A stretch of DNA of 64,000 bases from Oreohelix idahoensis (lineage: Eukaryota; Mollusca; Gastropoda; Stylommatophora; Oreohelicidae). Positions within the stretch are counted from its first letter, which is position 1. Each line of letters starts with the position of its first letter. The notes beneath the pieces were generated by a model. It was not told the origin of the DNA. It ran no database searches and saw only the letters and a program-made list of their open reading frames with translations. A program made the position numbers and the translations under genes. The DNA is taken from contig JAMPIV010014129.1 of the NCBI GenBank assembly GCA_024509875.1, positions 1 through 64,000 on the forward strand, written 5' to 3'. This document shows, one piece after another, positions 34,381 to 44,420 of this stretch.

Positions 34381-35498
34381 TTCATGTAGCCGGGGCAGGT
34401 GTTCCTTAGGACTGGAACGGCACCATATTACCTTCATGTGGCAGTGCCGGTATATGCAGTATTTTCAGTTTACTTTACAGAGAGCAGATGTTTAACTGGC
34501 CTAATCACCAGAGATTTAGATTTCTCTCTTAAATTTGTGTTACCAGGTTCGATTTTCTTCTCTTAGGTGTTGATGTAGCGAATTTAATTGAAATGGATAG
34601 ATTTCTTATCTAGATCTCAAAACTGTAGTAATTCACCTTTTCAACAGCGTTCGATTTCATGCAAAACTTTTAATATCTTTCAGCATGAAACTTAAAATTT
34701 CAACAAAGTCTGGAATTCAGAACATTTTTACAATAATAAGTATAATAAAATTCTATCATCTCATCAGATGCTTTCATCGATGCAAAAATCCCTTTTTGCA
34801 TCCTTGTCTCGTAGGCCTACTCAATTGTCAAATATGGCGAACCTTCTCATTCCACCGTGTTCCTTCTTTTAAGTTACAGTCTTATTTTAGGTTCGACGAC
34901 ATTTACCCATCTCCTCAGATTTGTCCTTGATTTCTTTATAATCATAAGCATTCCTTGAGTTAAATGCTTTCCAACACAAGAATATTTTCTACTCTACATG
35001 GTTTGAGGTGTAAGACTATTTTTTTGCAAATTGACTCAAATCCTCGAACCTAGTTCTGCTGCGACTAGGGTTGGGAGCTCTATTCAAAATACATATTTAA
35101 CGATTGTCACTACTTACGCCAGTAAGAAATATGTATATATAACCACTCAATGTCCTGAAATACACATTTTATAAGAAATGTTGAAGTTTGATTTTCTCAA
35201 ACTAAGAAATATGTAGAGCTGGACCAGATACGACCTCTTGAGTTGCGCTCTTTCATTCTACTGCCAAAATGGCGTCGTTGTTCCACTTTCCCCGGGGTAA
35301 ATCTGAGCTATCCGATTGGTCAGGGGAAATCACCCAATTATTAGAAATGGCGTGTAGAAGCGACTCTACCCTAAATATGTGACACTATTTATTATTTTCT
35401 GTTTCTCATAAAATATAAAATTATGGGGTGGTCTGTGCTTCCTCTGTCTTGTAAGAATATAGTCTGTTTCCAAAGGAACAACTATGTACACGGCCACA
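34381..35498 (-). repeat. 5' LTR of element C1 (1118 bp)
   Basis: It is nearly identical to 22641-23758. An internal short repeat, GGCACCATATTACCTTCATG on the plus strand, occurs once just outside and once just inside the inner edge (about 34367 and 34420), so the leader/LTR boundary is duplicated locally. Confidence 0.85.
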
Positions 35499-35502
35499 TT
35501 TA

Positions 35503-36235
35503 ATAGATTTAAATTAACACAAAAATCCAGTGAAAAATAATGAACTTAACGCCTTAAAACTCTTAAATGCTAACAATATTTTACCGCAAATCAAGACTCT
35601 AAGAATATTTCTCCACGTTATTTGTATAGGGAATCCAGTAAAATAAGACTCCAAATGCGCTCTAGACTATTCCAGAACTCTTGATAGCAACTGACAACTT
35701 GAATTTTAAGATGTTTCATTATACCTTGTATATTAAATTTGTGGCAATCGTCAGCTCCATGTAAGATTTCTCGTCTGTCAAGATTCTCGGGAACTTTTAG
35801 CGTTTGGGCCGCGAATCAAAGCTCTTTTCACAACTTTTTACCGTCAGACTCCTCCGTTCCTCTTCGTCCTGCCGAGATTTCTAACCCGCGTAGACTGTTC
35901 GCGTTCACGTGTTAACCAGAGGTGTTAAAAACTATGTTCACTCTTAGTGACTACAAAAGTCGTTGATAACTGACCGCCTGCCGCCTCTGGCACGCATCCT
36001 TGAAGAGATGACAATAAGAGATCCAAAGATAGCTTTGTTTTAATAGCTCGAGAGAGAAGACAGTAGGCGTGGCTAAACTAAAATAAGACAAAGGGCGAAT
36101 GTCGGGGCTGCTAGCATGATAACTTATTGCATACTAATTAGCACGCGTGGGAATTCCACGTGGGACCCACGTTGGCGATTTGATTTCAACAAAATTAATT
36201 GCCCCCGGTGAGATTCAAGGGTAGCTTCTATTTTC
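35503..36235. other. Unassigned spacer between C1 and B
   Basis: No gene is visible. A nearly perfect short inverted repeat, CCACGTGGG with CCCACGTTGG, lies near 36158-36177. Confidence 0.5.
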
Positions 36236-36346
36236 ATCTGTCACAGCTATAATGGCGCGCATGTCTTCTTGGTTGCTCCGAGTCAGCAGTTCTTGGTTGG
36301 TGATGGTGTTCTTGCAGAAAATACGACGAATTTTCCTTAGGCGCGT
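36236..36346 (-). mobile_element. Antisense LINE remnant, left half (split by element B)
   Basis: The minus strand resembles the LINE coding region at about 60320-60435: the segment reading CACCATCACCAA, then CTGACTCGGAGCAA and AAGAAGACATGCGC. It breaks exactly at the left end of element B and resumes after it at 45931. It is an old, diverged internal piece. Confidence 0.7.
36342..36346. repeat. Target site duplication of element B, left (CGCGT)
   Basis: This matches 45931-45935 exactly. It lies within an antisense LINE remnant. Confidence 0.9.
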
Positions 36347-37855
36347 TGTTACGTGCAGTCTTTGATATCTTACAATATTATACATTGGTATTCTTGTTAT
36401 CTTCGCAAATATTTTGAAAGCAAAATAGTGCTTAAGGGAAAGTCATTATTGTGTTACTTCCCTTGAAAGTTGTGTCGGCTCTTTCGATCAAACTCCGCGG
36501 ATAAATCCATTTTACTGCGATTTATTCGTTGTTTGGGTAATAATAGATTGTTCTTGCTTCAGAATATCTATGGCCTGAATTTATGTGTATTGTTTGTCTG
36601 AGTAGGACGAGTCTGTCTTATATCTGTATATCTTTACATATCTAAGTCGAACTATATGTTCTGTTGTCTCTAGAGAGGTCGAAGGCTATTCGGCGGATGT
36701 GTCGCTAGAGAGTGGTGTGATTTGGCTTCGTCCTGATAGGGACTGTGTGTTTTTCCATGTCGGCCTGTCGCCGGGGAAAAAGTGATCTCAGTATTTGTGG
36801 GGAAGGTGATAGTCGTCTAAACCTATCGTGTATGCTTTACCCCAGTGTTTAGTCGTATTGCCAAGGAATGGCAGTTTCATATTTCCTATACCAAGGTAAT
36901 CAAAGATACTCTTATGAACTCTCGATCGAAGCCACCATTTTCGATAGTTACGATTTGAATGTCTAAGAGAATATATTTGACTCGATGAAAACGACTTCGA
37001 TTCCTAGCAGCACTATATCCTGTAGATTGCAGTCAATTGTTCATGATCAAATCTACAGAGCAATGAAATGTTTTATGAATGACTAACTTTAGGACAGATT
37101 CATTATCTGTATCCAAACGTGAGTGACAGCTCACGAGTGAAGCCATCTTGGAACCAAAACATGTAGTGACTTTCAAGAAGAGAAAAGGGATGCCCGTATT
37201 ATCGCTTGTTTAGTCCAGAGATCACTGCTACACATGAGAACCCGTTATAGCGGTTCAATATTATTATATGGAAAAATATGTGCTGAACATTATGTTGAAG
37301 AATCGTCGCTAGACGAGATTAGGTTTAGAAGCCATCTGAAATATTGTTTATAAGCTGACGTGCTCAGTCAGTGAAGTCAGATGATATATGTATGGGCGAT
37401 ACTGAGTGCTTGGCTACTGACAGTCCATTATACACTTATTCTACATGAGTGCCCATGTAACATTGCAAGACCATTTATCCACTGTACTATGATGTATTAT
37501 GGCAACCTGTGATTTGTCACTATCTGTGCTGTCGAGTGTGTACGTCCAATTAAACTTTAGAAAAGGTACACAGTCGTTGGTGTCGATGACTTCCAGCCAT
37601 ACATGAGTGTGAGAAAAGAACATTTTTTGTCAACACCACGAACCTTTATCATCATTCGCACATTATACACTCAATCCATGTCTACACACCACTGCGTAGG
37701 TCAAGTTGACATTCCATACACTACAGTGGAGCAAACAACACCATAGAGATCTTATCAACTGATGATGATGATGATGTCTGCTTCCATCCACTTATATCTA
37801 TCTTTTGGTGGATATCATTAACGGGAATAAAAATCCAACTTTATCAACCTTATCA
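36347..37855 (+). repeat. 5' LTR of element B (1509 bp)
   Basis: It begins TGTTACGTGCAG and ends in ACCTTATCA (TG...CA). It does not resemble the element A LTR apart from the TGTT start. A possible polyadenylation signal AATAAA lies about 30 bases before the end (about 37826). Confidence 0.95.
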
Positions 37856-37857
37856 AC

Positions 37858-37876
37858 TGGTGGACCAGCTTTCTGG
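37858..37876 (+). other. Primer binding site of element B
   Basis: Two bases after the LTR comes TGGTGGACCAGCTTTCTGG. It shares the first six bases and the 2-base spacing with element A. The primer tRNA is not assigned. Confidence 0.6.
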
Positions 37877-38969
37877 GTTTGACCTCGCAGAAGTTCAGAA
37901 GTCAACAGATTACCGATACCAGACCGTTTCCTGTGGCTGATACGACACACTTGCAGTATTGGTTTGCTCTTTGTCAACACTTCGTCACGTGACCTGTCAG
38001 GTGAATGCAGTATGTAGGTCAGCGTTGTTGACATTTTTTACATTAGACATTATAGAGTTTCACAGAACAGTTGGATCAATTCTTGTCATTGTTAACAGGA
38101 AGACAGTATGAGTGAACTAAGAAGTCCTATTTTCATCGATGGATCTTCTTGTTTTCCATATATGAACTTTAATATTTAAGGCCAGAATGTTTAATTGAAT
38201 AAAGTGGCAGTTTGTTTGTTTTCATAAAAATAACTTTGCCATTACTGTAAGACTGAGCCTATTTTGCAACACATACTATCATACACATAATTTATATATA
38301 TTTATGTTTACATGTTATTTGTTTGTATAGTATGTTAGTTTCTATGTCAGCGGGTTGTGTTTAAGGTTGGGCGGCGTCCTCACAACAGAATATCCCACGT
38401 CATAGAGGGTCCGTTGTGGGCGTTTTCTATAGGTGCAATTTTCTTGATTGAAAATTTGCTGCGACAACTGTTGCTTTTGTGTTAGCTGTGAAGTCTGTAA
38501 TTATTGTTATTTTTGTAATATTTCTTTGTTCTTTAGTTTTGTTTTGATTTGTTTGTAATTTGTTGGTCTAACCTTTTCTATCTTTCAGTTCTATTCACAA
38601 TTTATATTCATATATTGTGACGTCATTTGTGTTGTTATTCTTTGCAGATTCAGTGATTATTTTCATTGATTTCCCTATTTGATTTATTTTGATTTCTGCA
38701 AACGTTCTTGTATTGTCAGTCCTATTTGTACTTTATGTATTCTGTTGGTTGACATATGTTTTATATAGGTATATTTCATAAGACACAATTGCCTGTGCAC
38801 TGCACTTGGATTATGGTATAAACCAGTACCTGATTATTATTACTATTATACAAGACCTTATTAAAGGCTTGTGACCCACAGATATTGGGATAGTATACTG
38901 ATTAATCAAGTCATTGAGAACTTGTGGTATTATTATTGATTCAGGTGATTAGTATTATTGTTAGACATC
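37877..38969 (+). promoter_or_regulatory. 5' leader of element B
   Basis: About 1.1 kb of non-coding leader between the primer site and gag. The triple hairpin shared with element A is at 38850-38924. The last bases before the start codon, CATCATG, are also shared with A. The four-copy motif array of A is not present. Confidence 0.6.
38850..38924 (+). promoter_or_regulatory. Triple hairpin upstream of gag (element B)
   Basis: Hairpin 1 has arms ACAAG(A)CCTT and AAGGCTTGT (38850-38872), hairpin 2 has CCCA and TGGGA around CAGATAT (38875-38890), and hairpin 3 has CAAGT and ACTTG (38907-38924). Order and spacing parallel 11280-11193 in element A. Confidence 0.62.
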
Positions 38970-41900
38970 ATGGCTACATTAGAATACTTCATTACACAAG
39001 GGAAAGCCCTTGATAAGACTGGTCAACAATTAGAACAATGGGCAGTTGCTCAATATGACAAAGCATTAGCTGCAGAAGAGAGAAGAGCTATGGCAGAAGA
39101 GAAAAGATTAGCTGCAGAAGAAAGAAAAGCTATGGCGGAAGAGAAAAGATTAGAAAGAGAAGCTGAGGCTGCTGCTGAACAAAAGAAATTGCAGATGCAG
39201 GTACAGGAAAGGAGATTTGAAGCTGAACAAAAAAAATTGGAAAGAGAAGCTGCGGCTGAACAAAAAAGATTAGACAGTGAAGCTGAACAAAAAAGATTAG
39301 ACAGGGAAGCTGAACAAAAAAGATTAGACAGTGAAGCTGAACAAAAAAGATTAGACAGGGAAGCTGAACAAAAAAGATTAGACAGGGAAGCTGAACAAAA
39401 AAGATTAGACAGAGAGGCTGAAGAAAAAAAAGCAATAAGAGAACATGAATTTGAGTTGGAGAAATTAAGATTGACAAGTATGAGTAATGTTAATCAGGCA
39501 TCTAGTGGTAATGATAAACCTTCTACTTACAAGGTTAAGGTTCCACCGTTCAATCAGTCCAGTGACGATATTACATTCTGGCTGGATAGATTTGAACGTT
39601 CTTGTCGTACACATAATGTGGATAAATCACAATACGCTAATCAATTATCAGAAAACTTGAAAGGTGAATCTTTGACTAGATTATGCCTTGTAGGAGAAGC
39701 AGATAAGGATAATTATGATGTCATTAGGGCGGCTTTGATAAAAAAATATCAGCTAAGTGAGGAAGGCTATCGCCTTTTATTTAAAACGATGGTACCTGAG
39801 ACGGGTGTAGAATTCTCAGAATTCACTGCAAAGGCACGTCTCACAGTTGATCGTTGGATTGAGCTTTCCAAAACAGAAAAAACGTATGAAGGACTTATGG
39901 ATTTGTTGCTCAGAGATAAGATTATGTCATGTGTGAACAAACCTTTCCTTGAATTTATACATGAGCGTAAACCCAAATCTCTAAAAGAAATGGAAGAATA
40001 TTGTTCCCAATATGTCACTGCACACCCCGACGTGACTTTTGGCAACACTAAGATTAAGGAGAGTATGCCAGTTGCTTCAGCAACACCATACAATCCCAAT
40101 TATTCACACAGATTTCAGGGACCTCAAAACAGATTTGATAAAAAAGGTAACCATAATAGTTATCAAAACCAAGGTAACCAATCATTTCAGGGTTCTTCTT
40201 CAAAGAACTGGAGACGACCTGATAGCTCTCGACACAGGGGTGGTCATAATTATAGGAATTTCCGTAGAGGAAGTAATTATAGAAACTATCAGGGTTATCC
40301 GTCTTGGAGTCAACAAGATCATAATTACAGAGATACTCATTATAATGAATATGATAATGGTAACCAAGGGAACTATGACTCAAACCCAAATAGGGGTTAC
40401 AATAGAGGTAACAATAACTACAGAGGTGATAATAACCGAGGTAGATCTCAAAACAAAAGACATAAACCACATTTTCAGGCAAACTCTGCACAACAAGAGT
40501 CCCATGAAGCCTATAAACAGAGTAAAGATAATAATGATGCTAGTAATATGGCATGTGCCGCTTTTGATTTTGGGAGAGCATCTCAGTGCCCCCAATGCAA
40601 AACGTTATTTGAGCCAACCACAGTGTCTACTTTAAGCTGTGGCCATCCTCTTCCTGCTCTTCCAGCATCAGTCGCGCATGATGGAAGAGGTTCTCTTGTC
40701 TTACATAAGGGTTTAGTGAATAACAATCCAGTCTCTGTGCTATTTGATTCTGGATGCACCACAATTGGTGTTAGGCAGTCACTCGTAGATCCTTCCCGGG
40801 CCACTGGACAAGTAGTCAAATGTGTAACATTTGGCGGCACATTAGAGAAATACTCTACTGCTATCATTAGGATTGCTACTCCTTTCTTTACAGGAGATGT
40901 ACACGCATGTCTTCTTCCGAATCCGATCGCTGACCTCATCATCGGTCGCATTCATGGAGTCAAGGAATGCACTCCGCAACAAATTTCCACGTGGGAAAGG
41001 CAAAACATGCAGATTGCTAACGCTGTAGTCACTAGAGCTCAGGCTCTTAATATGCCTCAAACTTCATCTACTGAAGATAATGAAGTGCATAACCAAGATA
41101 ATCCCTTGGTAATTTCTCGTGACTCGTTTATAAAACAGCAAGAAGATGATCCCACTCTGAAGAAATTCTTCATTCTTGCAACTAAAGGTGATCCGAATAA
41201 AGACACAAGTCGTAAATCGTGGATTACAAAGAAGAATGGCGTACTTGTACGTATGGTTCAAGACTCCATTACGTCAAGTCATTCTCAAATCCTGGTTCCC
41301 AAGAATTTGAGAGTTAAAATTTTGCAGCACGCTCACGACTCTCAGTGTGCTGGACACATGGGTTTTTCCCGTACTAAGTCAAGAGTCCTTGCGGCTTTCT
41401 TTTGGCCATTGGTAAACAAGGACATACGTATTTATTGTCGATCTTGTAAAGTATGTCAGGAAGTTAAATCCAAAGGTCCACGGCATGCTGCACCCATTCA
41501 GGCGGCGGACATTCCTATTCGGCCGTTTCAAAAAATGGCCATAGACATTATTGGTCCATTTAAGATCAAGTCTGCCAGAGGACATCAGTTTATCTTGACG
41601 TGTGTTGATATGTGCACACGTTGGCCAGAGGCTATTCCTCTGAAGAGCATTACTACTGCTGATATTGCAGATGCTCTTTGGCTTATATTTTCTCGTCTGG
41701 GGTTCCCCGGAGAGATATTGTCAGACCATGGCACCCAACTAATATCAGATACCATGTCTCAAGTAATGTCTACTCTGCAGATAGATAGATCTTTAAGTAG
41801 TATCTACCATCCAATGTCTAATGGTATGGTCGAACGCCTGAATAGAACACTTAAAAACTTACTGGGGAAGATAACTGAGGATCATCCTCAAGACTGGGAC

Positions 41901-43928
41901 AGAGTTTTACCTGCGGCCCTCTTCGCTTACAGAGAGGTACCCAATGAACATACGGGATTTTCTCCCTTTGAACTCGTCTTTGGCGCGCGTCCGCGTGGCC
42001 CTATGTCGTTGCTTCACGATCTCATAACATCTGACAATATTGACGATGACACAAAGTCATCCTACGAATATGTCATCGCGTTGAGACAAAAAATTATCGA
42101 AGCATGCAAATTAGCAACTTCTTCTTCTGAATTTGCGAAACAGAAGGCAAGGCAATTTGCCAATAAGAAGAGATGCTTACGACAACTTTGTCCTGGTGAC
42201 AAAGCATTTGTATTACTACCTTGTAGGGAAAACAGATTACTTATTTCTTGGAAAGGTCCGTACGATATAATATCGAGAATTTCCGATGTCGACTATATTG
42301 TCGATATTGATGGGAAGCATAAAACCTTCCACATCAATATGCTTACTGAATTCCATGAACGTCCGGATTATTTGCAACCCATTTTCCAAGCAACGGACAA
42401 TTCTCCAGTACAACATGGTCATTACTCATCACTGTCCGTGATACAGGATGAGGAAACAAGTTTTTCAGATGTAAATCTTCCTCTTCCAATGATCCCACTT
42501 CATTCCAGTGAATCATGGAAGAACGTTACTGTCTCTCCTGATTTGTCTCTAGGAGAACAGCGACAAGTTTCAACTATGTTGCAAACATTTCAGGATGTAC
42601 TCACTGACATCCCTGGACAAACGAATGTCATTCAACATGACATTGTTCTAACTGACCATACTCCTATTAGGGTTAGACCTTATCCTATACCTATACATTT
42701 TCAAGCACAGGTCGAGAAAGAGTTGGATGAGATGATAGATTTGAAAATAATCGAACCATCCACCTCTGCATATTCTTCGCCGATGGTTATTGTGCGTAAA
42801 AAAGACAATAACATACGTCTTTGCGTTGACTATCGAAAATTGAATCAAGTAACTAAGTTCGATGCCGAACCTATGCCTTTACTGGAAGAGCTACTTACTC
42901 GACTCTCCAAATCTCATTTTTTCACTAAACTTGATTTGTCTAAAGGATATTGGCAAGTTCCTTTATCTGAACGCGCCAAACCTCTCACGGCTTTTTCAAC
43001 ACCTAGAGGTTTGTTCCAATGGAATTTTATGCCTTTCGGTCTTATGAACGCACCAGCTACGTTCGTACGCATGATGCGCCGAATCCTATCTTATCGGTCA
43101 GATGTCATTGCATATCTAGACGACATCTGTCTTTTCAGCGATACTTGGGAAGATCACTATTCAGGGTTAGATGAATTGCTGTCTACTTTGCGTGAGCACA
43201 ACCTGACAGCGAAACCCTCTAAAGCCTATATTGGTTTTAGCGAAATTTCTTTCCTAGGCCACCGAGTTGGTCATGGTTTCCTAAAGACAGAGGACCATAA
43301 TACTAGTAAGATACTTAACATCTCAATCCCTAAGACTAAAAAACAGGTGAGAAGTCTGTTAGGTCTTATTCAATTTTATGGCAGATTCATTCAGAATCTA
43401 TCCTCTATCATGGCACCTCTCTCAACACTTCTAAAGAAAGGTTCGCCTAATGTGGTCCACTGGTCTCAGGAATGCCAATGCTCTCTGGATAAGATTAAAA
43501 CATTGTTTTCAACACCACCTATTTTAGTGCTACCTACTAAAGATAAGACATTCGTTCTTCGTAGTGACGCTTCATCCACTGGGATTGGAGCGGCACTAAT
43601 GCAAGAGTACTCTGGAACTCTGCATCCTGTAATGTATATTTCCAGAAAACTTAATGCGGCAGAAAGGAATTATTCGGTTTTAGACCGTGAGCTATTAGCT
43701 ATGGTTTGGTCGATCCTCAAACTACAGAGATTCCTTCTAGGCGCACATTTCATAGTAGAAACCGACCAAAAAGCTCTTACTGCTATACAGAGTAAGAATT
43801 TGAAGAGCTCGAGGTCTACTCGATATGCAATTGCTCTTCAACCTTTTCATTTCTCTGTGCGAGCTATTCGTGGATCAGATAATGTGATGGCAGACATTCT
43901 GTCAAGATGCCCACATGATTCCACATAA
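38970..43928 (+). CDS. gag-pol: Intact Gag-protease-integrase-RT-RNase H polyprotein, element B
   Basis: The ATG at 38970 (MATLEYF) is chosen because it aligns with the gag start of element A; 1652 residues follow without a stop. In order: a charged coiled coil at about 30-170 containing 9-residue repeats AEQKRLDxE; a SCAN-like capsid region at about 190-355; an Arg/Asn/Gly-rich linker; a CPQC...CGH possible zinc site near 540-558; protease DSG 593-595; integrase H789/H796/C826/C829 and D859, D919, E955; GPY near 1096; RT YLDD 1382-1385; RNase H D1533 with the later acidic residues present. Integrase lies upstream of RT, as in Gmr1-like elements. No frameshift separates Gag from Pol, so another way of making excess Gag (processing or slipping) would be needed. 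All catalytic residues are kept. Confidence 0.97.
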   Translation: MATLEYFITQGKALDKTGQQLEQWAVAQYDKALAAEERRAMAEEKRLAAEERKAMAEEKRLEREAEAAAEQKKLQMQVQERRFEAEQKKLEREAAAEQKRLDSEAEQKRLDREAEQKRLDSEAEQKRLDREAEQKRLDREAEQKRLDREAEEKKAIREHEFELEKLRLTSMSNVNQASSGNDKPSTYKVKVPPFNQSSDDITFWLDRFERSCRTHNVDKSQYANQLSENLKGESLTRLCLVGEADKDNYDVIRAALIKKYQLSEEGYRLLFKTMVPETGVEFSEFTAKARLTVDRWIELSKTEKTYEGLMDLLLRDKIMSCVNKPFLEFIHERKPKSLKEMEEYCSQYVTAHPDVTFGNTKIKESMPVASATPYNPNYSHRFQGPQNRFDKKGNHNSYQNQGNQSFQGSSSKNWRRPDSSRHRGGHNYRNFRRGSNYRNYQGYPSWSQQDHNYRDTHYNEYDNGNQGNYDSNPNRGYNRGNNNYRGDNNRGRSQNKRHKPHFQANSAQQESHEAYKQSKDNNDASNMACAAFDFGRASQCPQCKTLFEPTTVSTLSCGHPLPALPASVAHDGRGSLVLHKGLVNNNPVSVLFDSGCTTIGVRQSLVDPSRATGQVVKCVTFGGTLEKYSTAIIRIATPFFTGDVHACLLPNPIADLIIGRIHGVKECTPQQISTWERQNMQIANAVVTRAQALNMPQTSSTEDNEVHNQDNPLVISRDSFIKQQEDDPTLKKFFILATKGDPNKDTSRKSWITKKNGVLVRMVQDSITSSHSQILVPKNLRVKILQHAHDSQCAGHMGFSRTKSRVLAAFFWPLVNKDIRIYCRSCKVCQEVKSKGPRHAAPIQAADIPIRPFQKMAIDIIGPFKIKSARGHQFILTCVDMCTRWPEAIPLKSITTADIADALWLIFSRLGFPGEILSDHGTQLISDTMSQVMSTLQIDRSLSSIYHPMSNGMVERLNRTLKNLLGKITEDHPQDWDRVLPAALFAYREVPNEHTGFSPFELVFGARPRGPMSLLHDLITSDNIDDDTKSSYEYVIALRQKIIEACKLATSSSEFAKQKARQFANKKRCLRQLCPGDKAFVLLPCRENRLLISWKGPYDIISRISDVDYIVDIDGKHKTFHINMLTEFHERPDYLQPIFQATDNSPVQHGHYSSLSVIQDEETSFSDVNLPLPMIPLHSSESWKNVTVSPDLSLGEQRQVSTMLQTFQDVLTDIPGQTNVIQHDIVLTDHTPIRVRPYPIPIHFQAQVEKELDEMIDLKIIEPSTSAYSSPMVIVRKKDNNIRLCVDYRKLNQVTKFDAEPMPLLEELLTRLSKSHFFTKLDLSKGYWQVPLSERAKPLTAFSTPRGLFQWNFMPFGLMNAPATFVRMMRRILSYRSDVIAYLDDICLFSDTWEDHYSGLDELLSTLREHNLTAKPSKAYIGFSEISFLGHRVGHGFLKTEDHNTSKILNISIPKTKKQVRSLLGLIQFYGRFIQNLSSIMAPLSTLLKKGSPNVVHWSQECQCSLDKIKTLFSTPPILVLPTKDKTFVLRSDASSTGIGAALMQEYSGTLHPVMYISRKLNAAERNYSVLDRELLAMVWSILKLQRFLLGAHFIVETDQKALTAIQSKNLKSSRSTRYAIALQPFHFSVRAIRGSDNVMADILSRCPHDST
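39255..39425 (+). repeat. 27-bp tandem repeat coding for the Gag coiled coil (element B)
   Basis: About six nearly identical copies of a 27-bp unit with core GCTGAACAAAAAAGATTAGA encode AEQKRLDSE or AEQKRLDRE. Copies differ mainly at one codon (Ser/Arg). The near-identity of the units points to recent expansion by slippage. Confidence 0.88.
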
Positions 43929-44400
43929 CTATTAGGGCTTAGACTTCTTGATATGTCTAGTTCTATAGTAGTTCCTTTTCTATATCATGATAGATACACA
44001 TTTGTAATTTAATAATATAATGATTGTATCACTACATAGCGGTTCATTGATGTTTATTCACCGCTGTGCTTTGATGATTTTTTTCTTCATAAATCATAAA
44101 TTTAAGATATCTAATACGAAATGATGATATGAATTTTTTAGGCATTGTGTAATTGCCAGAATTGTATTATACTTTGATGACACCTTCCTGGAAAAATATA
44201 CTTGTAGAGAAATAATTTCTCTCAGTTTATGAGACACATTCTCACCAGTCGCTCCATAAGTCGACTTAGCCTCATATTAGGCGTTATAGGTATTCCTGAT
44301 ATTTTCATCTGCGCATTATTCATGCGTTGTGAGCCTATTGTACGTTGCTCCTAGATGTATTTCAAAAAAAAGAAAAAAAAATGTTCCATTTTTTTTTTTT
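43929..44400 (+). other. 3' non-coding region of element B
   Basis: There is no gene. It contains an A-rich run, the core TGTTCCA, then a T run (44366-44401), able to form an A-U hairpin directly before the polypurine tract, as in element A. Confidence 0.7.
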
Positions 44401-44401
44401 C

Positions 44402-44420
44402 ATGGGAGGTGTGGTAAGAC
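44402..44420 (+). other. Polypurine tract of element B
   Basis: The sequence ATGGGAGGTGTGGTAAGAC lies directly before the 3' LTR. Its purine-rich core matches the expected plus-strand primer and parallels the element A tract. Confidence 0.8.

Larger units (their letters stand above)
22641..35498 (-). mobile_element. Element C1: 12.9-kb Ty3/gypsy LTR retrotransposon with a long 3' tail
   Basis: Two LTRs of exactly 1118 bp (22641-23758 and 34381-35498) lie in the same orientation and differ at only about four positions on my reading. Both share variants against the third family member at 2757-3874. A 4-bp TTTA lies outside each end (22637-22640 and 35499-35502). On the minus strand the order is LTR, possible primer site, gag, PR, RT, RNase H, IN, a long C-terminal extension, about 3.86 kb of non-coding DNA, LTR. 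I see no env-like gene and no good polypurine tract before the left LTR, so an independent solo LTR at 22641-23758 remains possible, though less likely. Confidence 0.78.

Noticed and set aside
36158..36177. Inverted repeat with CCACGTGGG arms
   Set aside because: It is a single short palindrome with no context. It could be a binding site, but nothing supports it.
39130..39477. Minus-strand open frame rich in Leu, Phe and Cys opposite the B gag
   Set aside because: It is the antisense of the coiled-coil 27-bp repeat, and the sense strand is clearly coding.
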